From the NCBI RefSeq assembly GCF_030816615.1, contig NZ_JAUSYD010000001.1, positions 2,728,001-2,792,000 on the forward strand: a stretch of 64,000 nt of DNA. Direction: 5' to 3'. Below the pieces are notes generated by a model that saw only the letters and a program-made list of their open reading frames with translations, was not told the origin of the DNA and made no database searches. Position numbers and translations under genes: made by a program. Each line of letters starts with the position of its first letter. Position 1 is the stretch's first letter. Shown piece by piece: positions 25,031 through 34,850 of the stretch. Source of the stretch: Streptomyces sp. B1I3. Lineage in GTDB: Bacteria; Actinomycetota; Actinomycetes; Streptomycetales; Streptomycetaceae.

Positions 25031-28014
25031 CTGCGTGCCTCCTCGACTGTGTCCCCCGTCTCATCGATGCGACCGCCGGTACGGCCGGTCAGGTCGGTGT
25101 GGTCGTTGCGGTCCGCGCTCTCCGCGTCCGTGTCCCCGGTGATCTCGGCCTCGACGTCGCGCCGGCCGTTCTTCGCGCCCTGGTGGAAGCCGCCGAGCTT
25201 GCGGCGCAGGGCTTCCTTGTCCACACCGCCCTTGCGGCCGGTGACCGGGGCGGCTGTGGGGGCCACGATCTTGGGCGTGCGCTTGGGCAGTCCCTTGTCG
25301 GTGACGCGTGCGGGCGAGGGTGCCGGGTCGGGCACCTCCTCGCCCAGCCCGGTCAGGGGCTGCCGGGGGCCCGGGAGGGCGTCGGCGACGGGCGGGGCGG
25401 CAGCGGCGGCCGCGGGGCTCGTGTCGGCGGCCCGCTCGTGACGGTCGGGGCCGACGGCGTACGGTCCCGGCGCGTCCTGCGACGCGGCCGGGTCCGGCCG
25501 CACGGGGGCGTCCTCCCGCTCGGGGGCGCCGTGCAGACCGGGCATGCGGAACTGCATCGTGGTCTCGGCCGGGGACTCGGCGGGAGCGGGTGCCCCGGGA
25601 GCCGGCGCCTCGGGAGCGGGCTCGGCGTCACGAAGCTCACCGGCAGCGGGCTCGTCCGGCAGCGGGGCCGGAGCGGGCGCCTCGGGGGCGGGCTGCGGTG
25701 CGGCGGGCTCCGGTGCGCCCGAGTCGCGTACCGTCCGCTCGGCCGCCGCGATCAGCGGATCCGGGAGCACGCCTGCCGAACGCTGCGGCAGCGCGTTGGA
25801 GTTGGCTTCGGCGACCGAGCCCGGCAGATTCAGCGTCGGCGCGTCCCCGGGCATCTGCACGGGCGGCGGGGACGCGGTGGGCGGTGCCTTCGGCAGCAGA
25901 GCCTGCGGGAGTACGACGACGACGGTCACCCCGCTCCCCTTCTGCTCGCGCAACTGGACCCGCACACCGTGGCGTGCCGCCAGCAGTGAGGTCACCTGAA
26001 GTCCCAGTCCTGCCCCGTCCGCCGCCTGCTCACCCGCCTCGAACGATGCCGGGTCGGCCAGCCTGGCATTGAGCTCGCTCATCCGGACCGCCGACATGCC
26101 GATGCCCTCGTCCTGTACGGAGAGCATCACCTCACCGGTCTCCAGCAGCCAGCCGGACAGTTCGACATGCGAGTCGGGCGGCGAGAACGAGGTCGCGTTC
26201 TCCAGGAGTTCGGCGACCAGGTGACTCAGGTCGTCGGCGGCGAAGCCCGCGATCTGGGCGTGCGGCGGCAGGGACTGGATCGTCACCCGCTCGTACCGCT
26301 CGATCTCGCTGACGGCGGCGCGCAGTACGTCGACGAGCGGGATCGGGCCCGCGTGCCCGTGGCCGTGCTCGGCGCCCGCGAGGACCAGCATGTTCTCGCT
26401 GTGGCGCCGCATGACGGTGGCCATGTGGTCCAGCTTGAAGAGCGTCGCGAGGCGCTCCGGGTCCTGCTCCCGGTCCTCCAGGCCCTCGATGACACCGAGC
26501 TGGCGCTCCACGAGCCCCAGGGTGCGCAGCGAGAGGTTGACGAAGGTGTGGTGGACCGTGTTCTTCAGTTGCTCGAGCTGGGTGGCGAGCTCGGCGGCCT
26601 GGACCTGGAGTTCGGCGCGCTGCAGGATCAGGGCCTCGCGGCCCGTGATCAGCTCGGCGCGCTCGGTCTGCAGCGCCTCCAGGCGGCCCGTGATGTCGTG
26701 GTGCAGCCCGTACAGCTTGCCGTGCAGGCTGTTGATGGAGCGGACGACCTGCGCGAACTCGTCGTTGCGCCCGTTGTAGCGGACGGGTTCCGCGGTCTCG
26801 GGTTCGGCGGCGATGCGGGCGGCACCGATCCGCAGGACGGCGAGCGGCTGGGTCAGGGTCCGTGCGACGGCGGTGGAGACACCGACGGCGATCAGCACGC
26901 AGCCGCCGAGCAGCGCGAGCCTGAGTTCGAGAGCGGTGACGTCGTCGTCCCGCAGCTGCTCCAGGCGCTTGACCTGGGCCGTGCCCAGCGCCGATTCGAC
27001 GCTCCGCATGCGGTCGATGCGGGCGGAGAGCGCCGAACCCACCTTCTCGCGGTCGGACTTCCGGTCCGAGTCGGACAACTCGGGGCGGTCCGTGAGCCGG
27101 GTGAGGTACTTCTCCGCGCTGTTGACCTCGGGCCCGGTGACCGTGGAGGCGAGCTTGTCCCGTGCGACGGGCCCGGCGGCCTGGTCGAAGTCGGCGAGGG
27201 AGGCCAGTTCACGGACCCGCGCCTGCTGGGCGGCGGCGCTCAGCTCGTCCCGGTTGCGGTCGTCCTCGCCGGCGCCCTCGTCCCGCGTCTGCACCGGCAG
27301 CCCCGTGTAGGGATCGATCTGCGGGTCGGCCGGCTCCGCACCGGGCACGGAGAGCGCGGCCACGAGGAGGCCCCGGGTCGCGGACGCCTGCTCGACGGCG
27401 CCTCCGAGTGCGAGCGGTGCGCGGGTGGCGTCGGCGGCACGCGGCGGGGTCCTGTCGGCGAGCTCGGCGGCGAGGTCGTGCAGCTTGGTGATGACCTCGG
27501 TGTAGGCCTGGTAGGCCTCCATCGCCGAGCCCTTGCCCGTCAGGGCCGTGCGGCGCAGCGAGGCGATGGTGGAGAGGTCGCGGCGCAGCGCGGCGGGGGC
27601 CGCCTCGTGGATCTCGTCCACCTGCTGGTCGACACGGGCCGCGGGGCCGGCGGGACCGCTCTCGCCGTCCTTGCCGTCGTCGTCCTCGCGGCCGGCCGCG
27701 ATGTGGGCGGTGACCTCGTCGCGCTCGTCCGCGAGGGAGTGCGCGAGGGAGATCGCCTGCTGGTTGAGTTCGGCGAGCGTGACGAGCCGCTGGGACTCGT
27801 TGAGATCGGCGGAGGCACCGAGGGCCGCCGGCGCGCCCGCCGCGATGACGGTGATCCCGACGACGGCGACGCCGGCGACGAGCCGGCTGCGTACCCGAAC
27901 GGTCCGCTTGCCGTCACCCGCGGCCGGAGCCATCGCCCCGGTCTCCTCGCGCGTGCCGTCCTTGCTCCGAGGCCGCTTCTTCTGCACCGGTGCTCGCAAT
28001 CTTGATTCGTCCAC
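25027..28014 (-). CDS. cvnA: conservon sensor histidine-kinase-like protein CvnA
   Basis: 995-aa membrane sensor. A first membrane helix (about residues 43-66) is followed by a large extracytoplasmic region of the nitrate/nitrite-sensor (NIT) type and a second helix (LALLGGCVLIAVGVSTAVA). Next come HAMP, a helical segment (HHTFVNLSLRTLGLVERQLG) and an HATPase domain with N box HLVAELLENATSFSPPDSHVEL, G1 DEGIGMS and G2 GAGLGLQVTSLLAARHG. A ~270-residue Pro/Ala-rich cytoplasmic tail ends the protein. GTG at 28014 is taken; ATG at 27933 with GAGGAG upstream is a good alternative. It leads the operon cvnABCD and is divergent from a PP2C-like gene. Confidence 0.93.
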   Translation of the reverse strand: MDESRLRAPVQKKRPRSKDGTREETGAMAPAAGDGKRTVRVRSRLVAGVAVVGITVIAAGAPAALGASADLNESQRLVTLAELNQQAISLAHSLADERDEVTAHIAAGREDDDGKDGESGPAGPAARVDQQVDEIHEAAPAALRRDLSTIASLRRTALTGKGSAMEAYQAYTEVITKLHDLAAELADRTPPRAADATRAPLALGGAVEQASATRGLLVAALSVPGAEPADPQIDPYTGLPVQTRDEGAGEDDRNRDELSAAAQQARVRELASLADFDQAAGPVARDKLASTVTGPEVNSAEKYLTRLTDRPELSDSDRKSDREKVGSALSARIDRMRSVESALGTAQVKRLEQLRDDDVTALELRLALLGGCVLIAVGVSTAVARTLTQPLAVLRIGAARIAAEPETAEPVRYNGRNDEFAQVVRSINSLHGKLYGLHHDITGRLEALQTERAELITGREALILQRAELQVQAAELATQLEQLKNTVHHTFVNLSLRTLGLVERQLGVIEGLEDREQDPERLATLFKLDHMATVMRRHSENMLVLAGAEHGHGHAGPIPLVDVLRAAVSEIERYERVTIQSLPPHAQIAGFAADDLSHLVAELLENATSFSPPDSHVELSGWLLETGEVMLSVQDEGIGMSAVRMSELNARLADPASFEAGEQAADGAGLGLQVTSLLAARHGVRVQLREQKGSGVTVVVVLPQALLPKAPPTASPPPVQMPGDAPTLNLPGSVAEANSNALPQRSAGVLPDPLIAAAERTVRDSGAPEPAAPQPAPEAPAPAPLPDEPAAGELRDAEPAPEAPAPGAPAPAESPAETTMQFRMPGLHGAPEREDAPVRPDPAASQDAPGPYAVGPDRHERAADTSPAAAAAAPPVADALPGPRQPLTGLGEEVPDPAPSPARVTDKGLPKRTPKIVAPTAAPVTGRKGGVDKEALRRKLGGFHQGAKNGRRDVEAEITGDTDAESADRNDHTDLTGRTGGRIDETGDTVEEARS

Positions 28015-28027
28015 CCTTGAAGCAGAG

Positions 28028-28042
28028 GTGACGTACGGTCAC
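28028..28042. promoter_or_regulatory. palindrome upstream of cvnA
   Basis: GTGAC-GTACG-GTCAC, a perfect 5-bp inverted repeat, 14 bp upstream of the annotated cvnA start. Candidate operator; it partly resembles a BldD box but lacks the conserved centre. Confidence 0.35.
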
Positions 28043-28351
28043 GTGAAAATGCGCCCCCACCCCTGGTACGGCTTCTGACCATTCCAGCGCTTTTGGGAGG
28101 GGGGCGCGCATCAACCGCTCCGCCACACGAACGAGTGAACATCACTCCGGAGTTGGCGAACAAGTCTCCCCACCGGGCCTGCGGGTCATGCACGGGTCGC
28201 CGGGTGGAACTTCCGCCCAGGCTTTGGCAAGATGCCCACCCGCATATGCGCGGAGCACCTCCCTTGACCCCGGTCAGTGGCTCTGACCTGCTGGTACGAC
28301 CCAACGACCGGGGCGTGCGCGCTTGGTGAAGACATCGTGCAGACTGACCTG
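28043..28351. other. divergent intergenic region between conservon and PP2C-like gene
   Basis: About 310 bp with no gene. It should hold the cvnA promoter. The PP2C-like gene has a CAGACT -10-like element at 28340-28345, six bases before its ATG. Confidence 0.5.
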
Positions 28352-29137
28352 ATGCGTATCGACCTCGCCACGGAGCCGGGCAGCCCCGAACGCCCCAACG
28401 AGGACTGGGCGGCGACAGCGGTCCCCGCGTCCGGCCAGGGCGGTGTCCTCGTTCTGCTCGACGGTGTCACGCCGCCGGGCGGTGACGTCGGGTGTGTACA
28501 CCCGGTGCCGTGGTTCACCGCACGACTGGGTGGCTCCCTGGTCGAACTGTCCGCTTCGCGGCAGGATCTGACGCTGACCGACGTCCTCGCGGAGTCCATT
28601 CGGCGCACCGCCGACTCACACCGCACCCTGTGTGACCTTTCTCACGCGCGCACGCCTCAGGCGACGGTGGTCCTGGCGCGTTGGGACCGGGAGCGGGTCG
28701 AGCACCTGGTGCTCTCCGACTCCGTCCTTCTCCTCGAGGCGCCCGACGGCACTGTCGTGCCGGTGCTGGACGACCGCCTGGACCGGCTGCCACCGGGCCT
28801 TCTCGCCTCCGAGGCCGTCACGGACGCGCGGGTGCGGAACAAGGAGGGCGGCTTCTTCACCGCCGCCGCCGACCCCCTGGTGGCCTCACTCGCGGTGACC
28901 GGCGAGACCCCGCGTTCGGAGGTCCGGGCGCTGGCGGCACTGACCGACGGGGCGAGCCGCTGGACGGAGAAGTTCCGTGAGGGCGACTGGACGGCCGCCC
29001 TGGAGCTGCTGCGCGAGGCCGGGGCGCAGGGGCTGATCGACCGCGTCAGGGAGCTGGAGCGGGGCGACACGGAGCGCAGGTACCTGCGCCGGAGCAAGAC
29101 GCACGACGACGCGACCGCGGCACTCGCCGAGCTGTAG
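28352..29137 (+). CDS. PP2C-like protein phosphatase
   Basis: 261-aa protein of PP2C (PPM) type with degenerate motifs: NEDWAA near residue 16 (cf. NEDxxx), LLDGVT near 35 (DGxG position has V), ALTDGAS near 195 (DG) and HDDATA near the C-terminus (DDxT). The metal-binding aspartates are mostly kept, so a Ser/Thr phosphatase activity is possible. There is no SD; CAGACT six bases before the ATG suggests a leaderless transcript. Divergent neighbour of the conservon, which makes a signalling link plausible but unproven. Confidence 0.75.
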   Translation: MRIDLATEPGSPERPNEDWAATAVPASGQGGVLVLLDGVTPPGGDVGCVHPVPWFTARLGGSLVELSASRQDLTLTDVLAESIRRTADSHRTLCDLSHARTPQATVVLARWDRERVEHLVLSDSVLLLEAPDGTVVPVLDDRLDRLPPGLLASEAVTDARVRNKEGGFFTAAADPLVASLAVTGETPRSEVRALAALTDGASRWTEKFREGDWTAALELLREAGAQGLIDRVRELERGDTERRYLRRSKTHDDATAALAEL

Positions 29138-29219
29138 CCGACCCGGGCCCGGTCGGGCAACGCCCCCAGGCCCGGTGGAACACCTTCCCGGGCCCGGCCG
29201 GGCATCTTCCCGGGCCCGC

Positions 29220-29702
29220 TCAGTCCTCGGCGCGGGCGTTCAGGTGGTGCAGGAGCCGTGCGAGCTCGGCGACCTCGGCCCGGTCCCAGTCCGCCAGCTT
29301 CCGGGCGTACCGGCCACGGCGGGCGTCCCGCACGCTGCGGAAGCGGGCGAGGCCCTCGTCGGTGAGGTGGACGAGTGAGGCGCGGCCGTCCGCCGGGTCG
29401 TCCTCGCGCGCCACCAGGCCGAGGGTCTCCAGGGCCCGCAGCTGGCGGCTCATGGTCGCCTTGCCCACTCCGAAGTAGGCGGCGAGATCGGTGGCGCGCT
29501 GGCGGCCGGCGGACTCGAGCCGGACGAGCAGGCCGTAGGCCGCGGCCTCCAGGTCGGGGTGGACCTCGCGGGCCATCTCCCCCGAATTGGCCCGCGCCCT
29601 GCGCAGAAAGACCGACAACTCGCGCTCGAGCGCGAGGAACTCGTGGTCCACACCACTCCCGGACGGTGCACCGGGTTCACTTCCGCTTCCACTCCCGTGC
29701 AC
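29220..29702 (-). CDS. MarR family transcriptional regulator
   Basis: 160-aa winged-helix regulator. DNA-binding part: GRQRATDLAAYFGVGKATMSRQLRALETLGLVAREDDPADGRASLVHLT, including the DxR wing. The start is GTG 29702 with GAGGGG 7 nt upstream. A perfect palindrome lies 31 bp before the start, fitting autoregulation. It is divergent from the GH25 lysozyme gene, so either gene could be a target. Confidence 0.9.
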   Translation of the reverse strand: MHGSGSGSEPGAPSGSGVDHEFLALERELSVFLRRARANSGEMAREVHPDLEAAAYGLLVRLESAGRQRATDLAAYFGVGKATMSRQLRALETLGLVAREDDPADGRASLVHLTDEGLARFRSVRDARRGRYARKLADWDRAEVAELARLLHHLNARAED

Positions 29703-29732
29703 GTCAGCACCCCTCGTACGCTTTCCAGCCGA

Positions 29733-29747
29733 TGAAAGTTTCTTTCA
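29733..29747. promoter_or_regulatory. candidate MarR operator
   Basis: TGAAAG-TTT-CTTTCA, a perfect 6-bp inverted repeat with 3-nt spacer in an otherwise GC-rich divergent promoter region. AT-rich palindromes of this kind are typical MarR sites. Confidence 0.7.
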
Positions 29748-29956
29748 ACTCCGGCCATCGCCGCAGCTGGGCCAGTATTTCGCAGGCGTAGACCTTCGGC
29801 AGCGACCGGGCCCTCTTCCGGAGGGCGGGTCTACGTGCGTAGCTTCATGGGTGCCACGGGTGGCATGTCCACACCATGGCGGCACGCACCGCAGGGGTGT
29901 CCCGCATCCGCCCCTGCTCCACGAGCTCCCCCCACCGAGCCCTCGGAGGCACGCAC

Positions 29957-30796
29957 ATGCCCGTGCTCAGACCCGGAACCACGACATCCCGCCGCTCGCA
30001 CATCGCCGCGGCGGGAGCGCTCCTCGCCGCCCTCTCCCTCCTGATCGCCCTGCCCGGGGCGGCATCCGCCGACGCCACCGCCGTTCCCGATCGCGGCACG
30101 GCCAGGATGGGCCAGGGCGTCATCGCGCACGACGGCCGGCAGACCGGCGACACCACCGGCACCGACGCCGTCCAGACCGAAGGCGTGGACGTCAGCAGCC
30201 ACCAGGGCAACGTCGCCTGGTCGACCCTCTGGAACAGCGGCGTGAAGTGGGCCTATGTGAAGGCCACCGAGGGGACGTACTACAAGAACACGTACTTCAC
30301 GCAGCAGTACACCGGTTCGTACAACGTCGGCATGATCCGGGGCACGTACCACTTCGCCACCCCGGACACCACGAGCGGAGCCGCCCAGGCCAACTACTTC
30401 GTGGACAACGGGGGCGGGTGGTCGAGGGACGGAAGGACGCTGCCGGGCGTGCTCGACATCGAGTGGAACCCGTACGGCGCCGCGTGCTACGGCAAGACCC
30501 AGGCCGGCATGGTCGCCTGGATCCGCGACTTCGTGAACACCTACAAGGCCCGCACCGGACGCGACGCGGTGATCTACACCGCGACCAGCTGGTGGAAGGA
30601 CTGCACGGGCAACAACTCCGGCTTCGGCGCCACCAACCCGCTCTGGGTGGCCCGGTACAACACCACCGTCGGTGAACTGCCGGCCGGCTGGAGCTACTAC
30701 ACGATGTGGCAGTACACCTCGTCCGGCCCCACGGTCGGCGACCACAACCACTTCAACGGCGCCCTCGACCGCGTGGTGGCGCTCGCGAACGGCTGA
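29957..30796 (+). CDS. secreted GH25 lysozyme (N-acetylmuramidase)
   Basis: 279-aa exported muramidase. A signal peptide (AAAGALLAALSLLIALPGAASA) is followed by a glycoside hydrolase family 25 domain: GVDVSSHQGNVAW start, YVKATEGTYYKN, YHFATP, catalytic DxE in VLDIEW, and WQYTSSGPTVGDHNHFNG at the end. It is of the Streptomyces cellosyl type, acting on bacterial peptidoglycan. Start ATG 29957 with GGAGG 7 nt upstream; the frame is open further 5' without SD. Confidence 0.94.
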   Translation: MPVLRPGTTTSRRSHIAAAGALLAALSLLIALPGAASADATAVPDRGTARMGQGVIAHDGRQTGDTTGTDAVQTEGVDVSSHQGNVAWSTLWNSGVKWAYVKATEGTYYKNTYFTQQYTGSYNVGMIRGTYHFATPDTTSGAAQANYFVDNGGGWSRDGRTLPGVLDIEWNPYGAACYGKTQAGMVAWIRDFVNTYKARTGRDAVIYTATSWWKDCTGNNSGFGATNPLWVARYNTTVGELPAGWSYYTMWQYTSSGPTVGDHNHFNGALDRVVALANG

Positions 30797-31113
30797 CCCC
30801 CTCCCCGCACACCCGGCCCCGGCGACGAACCCATGTCGTCGGGGCCCGGCGTCTTGCGCACCTGACCTTCTCCGCACCCCGCTGTGCATCCGGTGCGCCG
30901 TGCCGGTGCCGGGCATCATCGACGCGCTGCGGGCGGACGGCTGCACCTCCGTGACCCCGCGGAGCCGGAGCCGGGCACGGTGTACCGCCCCTGAGGCCCG
31001 TCCGGCACGGCCGTGCGTCCCTGGCGCGCGGAACGGCCCGCCCTCCCTCGCGGGAGAAGCGGGCCGTCCGTACCGGCCGTGTCCGTGGCGCCGCGCCCGT
31101 CACTGCGTGGCGC
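30797..31113. other. convergent intergenic region
   Basis: 317 bp between the GH25 and lon stop codons. Besides the stem-loop annotated separately there is an imperfect hairpin around 30819-30850 (GCCCCGGCGACGA / TCGTCGGGGC). No gene seen. Confidence 0.5.
31033..31067. terminator. stem-loop downstream of lon
   Basis: ACGGCCCGC (31033-31041) pairs with GCGGGCCGT (31059-31067); the enclosed segment can form TCCC/GGGA as well. Convergent position suggests a shared terminator. Confidence 0.65.
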
Positions 31114-33543
31114 CTACGCCGCGGCCGGGATCCTGTCCTGCGCCCTGGTGGAGGCCGGGGCGAGCGCGATCTCCAGCACCTGACGGACATCGGTCACCGG
31201 GTGGACCTCCAGCGTGTCGAGGACCTCGGCCGGGACATCGTCCAGGTCGGGCTCGTTCCGCTTGGGAATCACCACGGTGGTGATTCCCGCCCGGTGAGCG
31301 GCCAGCAGCTTCTGCTTCAGGCCGCCGATCGGCAGCACCCGTCCGGTGAGCGAGACCTCGCCGGTCATCGCCACGTCCGTACGGACCAGCCGCCCGGAGA
31401 GCAGCGAGGCGAGCGCCGTCGTCATGGTGATACCGGCACTCGGGCCGTCCTTGGGAACCGCGCCCGCGGGGAAGTGGATGTGGGCACCCCGGTCCTTGAG
31501 GTCCGCGACCGGCAGTTCCAGCTCCGCGCCGTGCGACCGCAGGAAGCTCAGCGCGATCTGCGCGCTCTCCTTCATGACGTCGCCGAGCTGGCCGGTCAGG
31601 GTCAGTCCGGACGCACCGGTCTCCGGGTCGGCCAGCGACGCCTCGACGAACAGCACGTCGCCGCCCGCGCCCGTCACCGCGAGCCCGGTGGCCACACCCG
31701 GCACGGCGGTCCGGCGCTCGGCCGGGTCCTGGGCGGATTCCGGGACGTGGTGCGGCCGGCCGATCAGACCCCGCAGATCGGTCTCGGTCACCGTGAAAGG
31801 CAGGTGACGCTCGCCCAGTTCGTGCTGGGCCGCGACCTTGCGGAGCAGCCGGGCGACAGCCCGTTCCAGGTTGCGTACGCCGGCTTCCCGGGTGTACTCG
31901 CCGGCCAGCTTGCGCAGCGCGGACTCGTCGAGGCTCACCTCGTCCGTCTTGAGACCGGCCCGCTCCAGCTGACGCGGGAGCAGGTGGTCACGGGCGATGA
32001 CGACCTTCTCGTCCTCGGTGTATCCGTCCAGGCGGACCAGCTCCATGCGGTCGAGCAGGGCCTCCGGGATGGCTTCGAGAACGTTGGCCGTGGCCAGGAA
32101 CACCACGTCGCTGAGGTCGAGTTCGACCTCCAGGTAGTGATCGCGGAAGGTGTGGTTCTGTGCCGGGTCGAGCACCTCGAGCAGGGCGGCGGCCGGGTCG
32201 CCCCGGAAGTCCGACCCGACCTTGTCGATCTCGTCGAGCAGGACGACCGGATTCATCGATCCGGCTTCCTTGATCGCCCGCACGATGCGTCCGGGCAGCG
32301 CGCCGACGTACGTACGCCGGTGGCCGCGGATCTCCGCCTCGTCCCGGACACCGCCGAGCGCGACACGGACGAACTTGCGCCCCATGGCGTGTGCGACGGA
32401 CTCTCCGAGGGAGGTCTTGCCGACCCCGGGCGGCCCGACCAGCGCCAGCACGGCGCCGCCGCGCCGGCCGCCGACCACGCCCAGCCCGCGCTCGGCACGC
32501 CGCTTGCGCACCGCGAGGTACTCGGTGATGCGCTCCTTCACGTCCTGCAGACCCGCGTGTTCGGCGTCGAGGATCTCCTGTGCGCCCTTGATGTCGTAGG
32601 CGTCCTCGGTCCGCTCGGTCCACGGCAGCTCCAGGACGGTGTCGAGCCAGGTGCGGATCCAGGAGCCCTCGGGGCTCTGGTCGGACGCGCGCTCGAGCTT
32701 GTCGACCTCCTTCAGGGCGGCCGCCCGCACGTGTTCCGGCAGATCGGCGGCCTCGACACGGGCCCGGTAGTCGTCGGACTCGTCCTCAGGGTCGCCGTTG
32801 AGCTCGGAGAGCTCCTTGCGCACGGCCTCCAGCTGGCGCCGCAGCAGGAACTCGCGCTGCTGCTTGTCGACGCCCTCCTGGACGTCCTTGGCGATGGACT
32901 CGGCCACGTCCTGCTCGGCGAGGTGCTCACCCAGCCACTGGATGGCGAGCTTCAGGCGGGCGACCGCGTCCACGGTCTCCAGCAGCTGCACCTTCTGGGA
33001 GGTGGTCAGGAAGGGCGAGTACCCGGAGTTGTCGGCGAGGGCGGAGACGTCCTCGATCTGCTGGACCCGGTCCACGACCTGCCAGGCGCCGCGCTTCTTC
33101 AGCCAGCTCGTGGCGAGCGCCTTGTACTCCTTGGCCAACTCGGCCACCGAACCGGGCAGGGGGTCGGGCAGGGACACCCCGATCCGGGTGCCCTCCACCC
33201 ACAGCGCGCTGCCGGGGCCACTGGTCCCCGCACCGATCCGCACCCGGTCGCGTGCCCGGATGAGCGCTCCGGGGTCCCCGTCCGAGAGCCGTCCGACCTG
33301 CTCGACGGTGCCCAGCACACCGGTGCCGGTGTAGTTCCCGTCGATACGCGGCACGAGCAGCACCTCGGGCTTGCCGCCCCCGGACCGCGCGACCGCCTGG
33401 GCGGCCTCCACGGCGGCGCGCACCTCCGCGTCCGACAGGTCGAGCGGCACGACCATTCCGGGCAGGACGACCTCGTCGTCGAGCGGCAGCACAGGCAGGT
33501 CGATCGGCGTGAACGCCTGGGACGCATTGGACTCAGCAGTCAT
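31114..33543 (-). CDS. lon: ATP-dependent protease Lon
   Basis: 809-aa cytosolic AAA+ protease that degrades misfolded and regulatory proteins. An N-terminal substrate-binding LON domain ([19 protein letters not shown]) comes first, then Walker [14 protein letters not shown], Walker [12 protein letters not shown], the Lon-type proteolytic domain with catalytic Ser in [15 protein letters not shown], and the dyad Lys ~40 residues on ([14 protein letters not shown]). Start ATG 33543 with AAGGGG upstream, seven codons inside the longest frame. A HAIR operator lies 22 bp upstream, so HspR heat-shock repression is expected; lon is a known HAIR/HspR regulon member in actinomycetes. Confidence 0.97.
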   Translation of the reverse strand: MTAESNASQAFTPIDLPVLPLDDEVVLPGMVVPLDLSDAEVRAAVEAAQAVARSGGGKPEVLLVPRIDGNYTGTGVLGTVEQVGRLSDGDPGALIRARDRVRIGAGTSGPGSALWVEGTRIGVSLPDPLPGSVAELAKEYKALATSWLKKRGAWQVVDRVQQIEDVSALADNSGYSPFLTTSQKVQLLETVDAVARLKLAIQWLGEHLAEQDVAESIAKDVQEGVDKQQREFLLRRQLEAVRKELSELNGDPEDESDDYRARVEAADLPEHVRAAALKEVDKLERASDQSPEGSWIRTWLDTVLELPWTERTEDAYDIKGAQEILDAEHAGLQDVKERITEYLAVRKRRAERGLGVVGGRRGGAVLALVGPPGVGKTSLGESVAHAMGRKFVRVALGGVRDEAEIRGHRRTYVGALPGRIVRAIKEAGSMNPVVLLDEIDKVGSDFRGDPAAALLEVLDPAQNHTFRDHYLEVELDLSDVVFLATANVLEAIPEALLDRMELVRLDGYTEDEKVVIARDHLLPRQLERAGLKTDEVSLDESALRKLAGEYTREAGVRNLERAVARLLRKVAAQHELGERHLPFTVTETDLRGLIGRPHHVPESAQDPAERRTAVPGVATGLAVTGAGGDVLFVEASLADPETGASGLTLTGQLGDVMKESAQIALSFLRSHGAELELPVADLKDRGAHIHFPAGAVPKDGPSAGITMTTALASLLSGRLVRTDVAMTGEVSLTGRVLPIGGLKQKLLAAHRAGITTVVIPKRNEPDLDDVPAEVLDTLEVHPVTDVRQVLEIALAPASTRAQDRIPAAA

Positions 33544-33565
33544 GATCTCCCCTTCGGCAGGCAAG

Positions 33566-33584
33566 TTGAGTTATGCCGACTCAA
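33566..33584 (-). promoter_or_regulatory. HAIR (HspR-binding) operator of lon
   Basis: TTGAGT-TATGCCG-ACTCAA: perfect inverted repeat with the 7-nt spacer that defines HAIR (consensus CTTGAGT-N7-ACTCAAG). Only the outermost base pair deviates. Located 22 bp upstream of the lon ATG. Confidence 0.9.
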
Positions 33585-33933
33585 TGCTTGTGAGCCTCAG
33601 AATGTTCCCGACGCCTTGTTCGCTCTCAGCGATCACCGCCGTGGACACCACGTCACCTACCTGGATCCCGCGGCCGCCCCCGCTCATACGCCAGCGCCCC
33701 GGCAGGCGCCGTCATTCCCGGCAGCCGGTTCCCGGGGCGGCCACAACCCCCTTCGCGCCGGCCGCCGGACGGCCCGGCCCCCCGGGCCCCACGGCGGGGC
33801 CGCGGTGGTCACGCGCGAAAGCGCCCCACCCTTCGGGGGAGGTTCGGGAAACCTGCTGGTCCCGGCGGGCGGGGACCGGGAGGATGGGCCGATCACTACC
33901 GCCCGCCCCGACCGGAGACCGGAGACCGCGCCC
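33585..33933. other. divergent intergenic region lon / methyltransferase-like gene
   Basis: 349 bp without a gene. The lon promoter should overlap or abut the HAIR site. No other repeat or operator seen. Confidence 0.45.
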
Positions 33934-34617
33934 ATGTCCGCCACGCATGCCCCCAGCCCCGTCACCCTCGACCGGCGTGAAGGGCCGTACGGCGAGGTCG
34001 TCCTGCGGGAGCGCGGCGACGACTACGAGATCATCGCCAACGGGTGTTTCCTGATGGACACCTCCGACGGGCGCTCCGAACGGCTGCTGATCGACGCGGC
34101 CCTCGCCGCCCTCCCCGCCGGCCGACCGGACCCGTCGGTGCTCGTCGGCGGGCTGGGCGTCGGCTTCTCGCTGGTCCGCGCCGCCGCCGAGCGGCGGTGG
34201 GGCCGGATCTGCGTCGTCGAGCGCGAGCAGGCCATCGTGGACTGGCACACCGAGGGGCCGCTCGGCCGGATCTCCGCAGGGGCCCTCGCCGATCCGCGGA
34301 CCCGGATCATCCGCGCGGACCTCGTCGATCACCTCCGGACGACCACGGAGCGTTACGACGCCCTCTGCCTGGACATCGACAACGGCCCCGACTGGACCGT
34401 CACCGAGGACAACGAAAGCCTCTATTCGCCCACCGGTCTGGCCACCTGCCGGGCGCGTCTGACCCCCGGCGGAGTCCTCGCGGTGTGGTCCGCGCAACCG
34501 TCCCCGGCCTTTGAGACAGCGCTGCGGAATGCCGGATTCCACGCGGTACGGACCGAAGAAGTAGCCGTTGCCCGAGGTGTACCGGACGTGGTCCATCTCG
34601 CACTCGCCGCCGACTGA
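33934..34617 (+). CDS. spermidine synthase-like protein
   Basis: 227-aa Rossmann-type methyltransferase/polyamine synthase-fold protein. Nucleotide-binding motif VLVGGLGVGFSLVRAA, acidic loop VVEREQAIVDWH, and DALCLDIDNGPDW in the position of the catalytic/binding Asp of spermidine synthases. It is shorter than true SpeE and lacks the N-terminal beta domain, so the substrate is not assured. ATG 33934 has GGAGA 8-9 nt upstream. Not obviously co-regulated with lon, which is divergent. Confidence 0.75.
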   Translation: MSATHAPSPVTLDRREGPYGEVVLRERGDDYEIIANGCFLMDTSDGRSERLLIDAALAALPAGRPDPSVLVGGLGVGFSLVRAAAERRWGRICVVEREQAIVDWHTEGPLGRISAGALADPRTRIIRADLVDHLRTTTERYDALCLDIDNGPDWTVTEDNESLYSPTGLATCRARLTPGGVLAVWSAQPSPAFETALRNAGFHAVRTEEVAVARGVPDVVHLALAAD

Positions 34618-34850
34618 ACCCCCTCTCGGTACCCACAGACCCGGCGCGCCACGGGCCGAGCGGCACGAGGCCGCCGCTCCGCCGTGCCCGCCGGGGTAAC
34701 GGCTTCACGTCGGACAACACCCTGCGTAGCCGAGAGCCGTCCTCTGCCTTTACGCTGCTGACCGGCACAAGGGATCACCGACGACATCCACAAGCGATAA
34801 ACCGTGCCTCCGGGGGAATGGCCCCCGCGAGAACGGGCAGGGGCGGGGCG

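Noticed and set aside
28028..28042. BldD box upstream of cvnA
   Set aside because: Outer bases fit, but the conserved central CAG/CTG-like positions do not.
31201..33933. Long plus-strand open frame opposite lon, in frame with the spermidine-synthase-like gene
   Set aside because: Lon on the minus strand is unambiguous; only the part from 33934 resembles a real protein and has its own SD.
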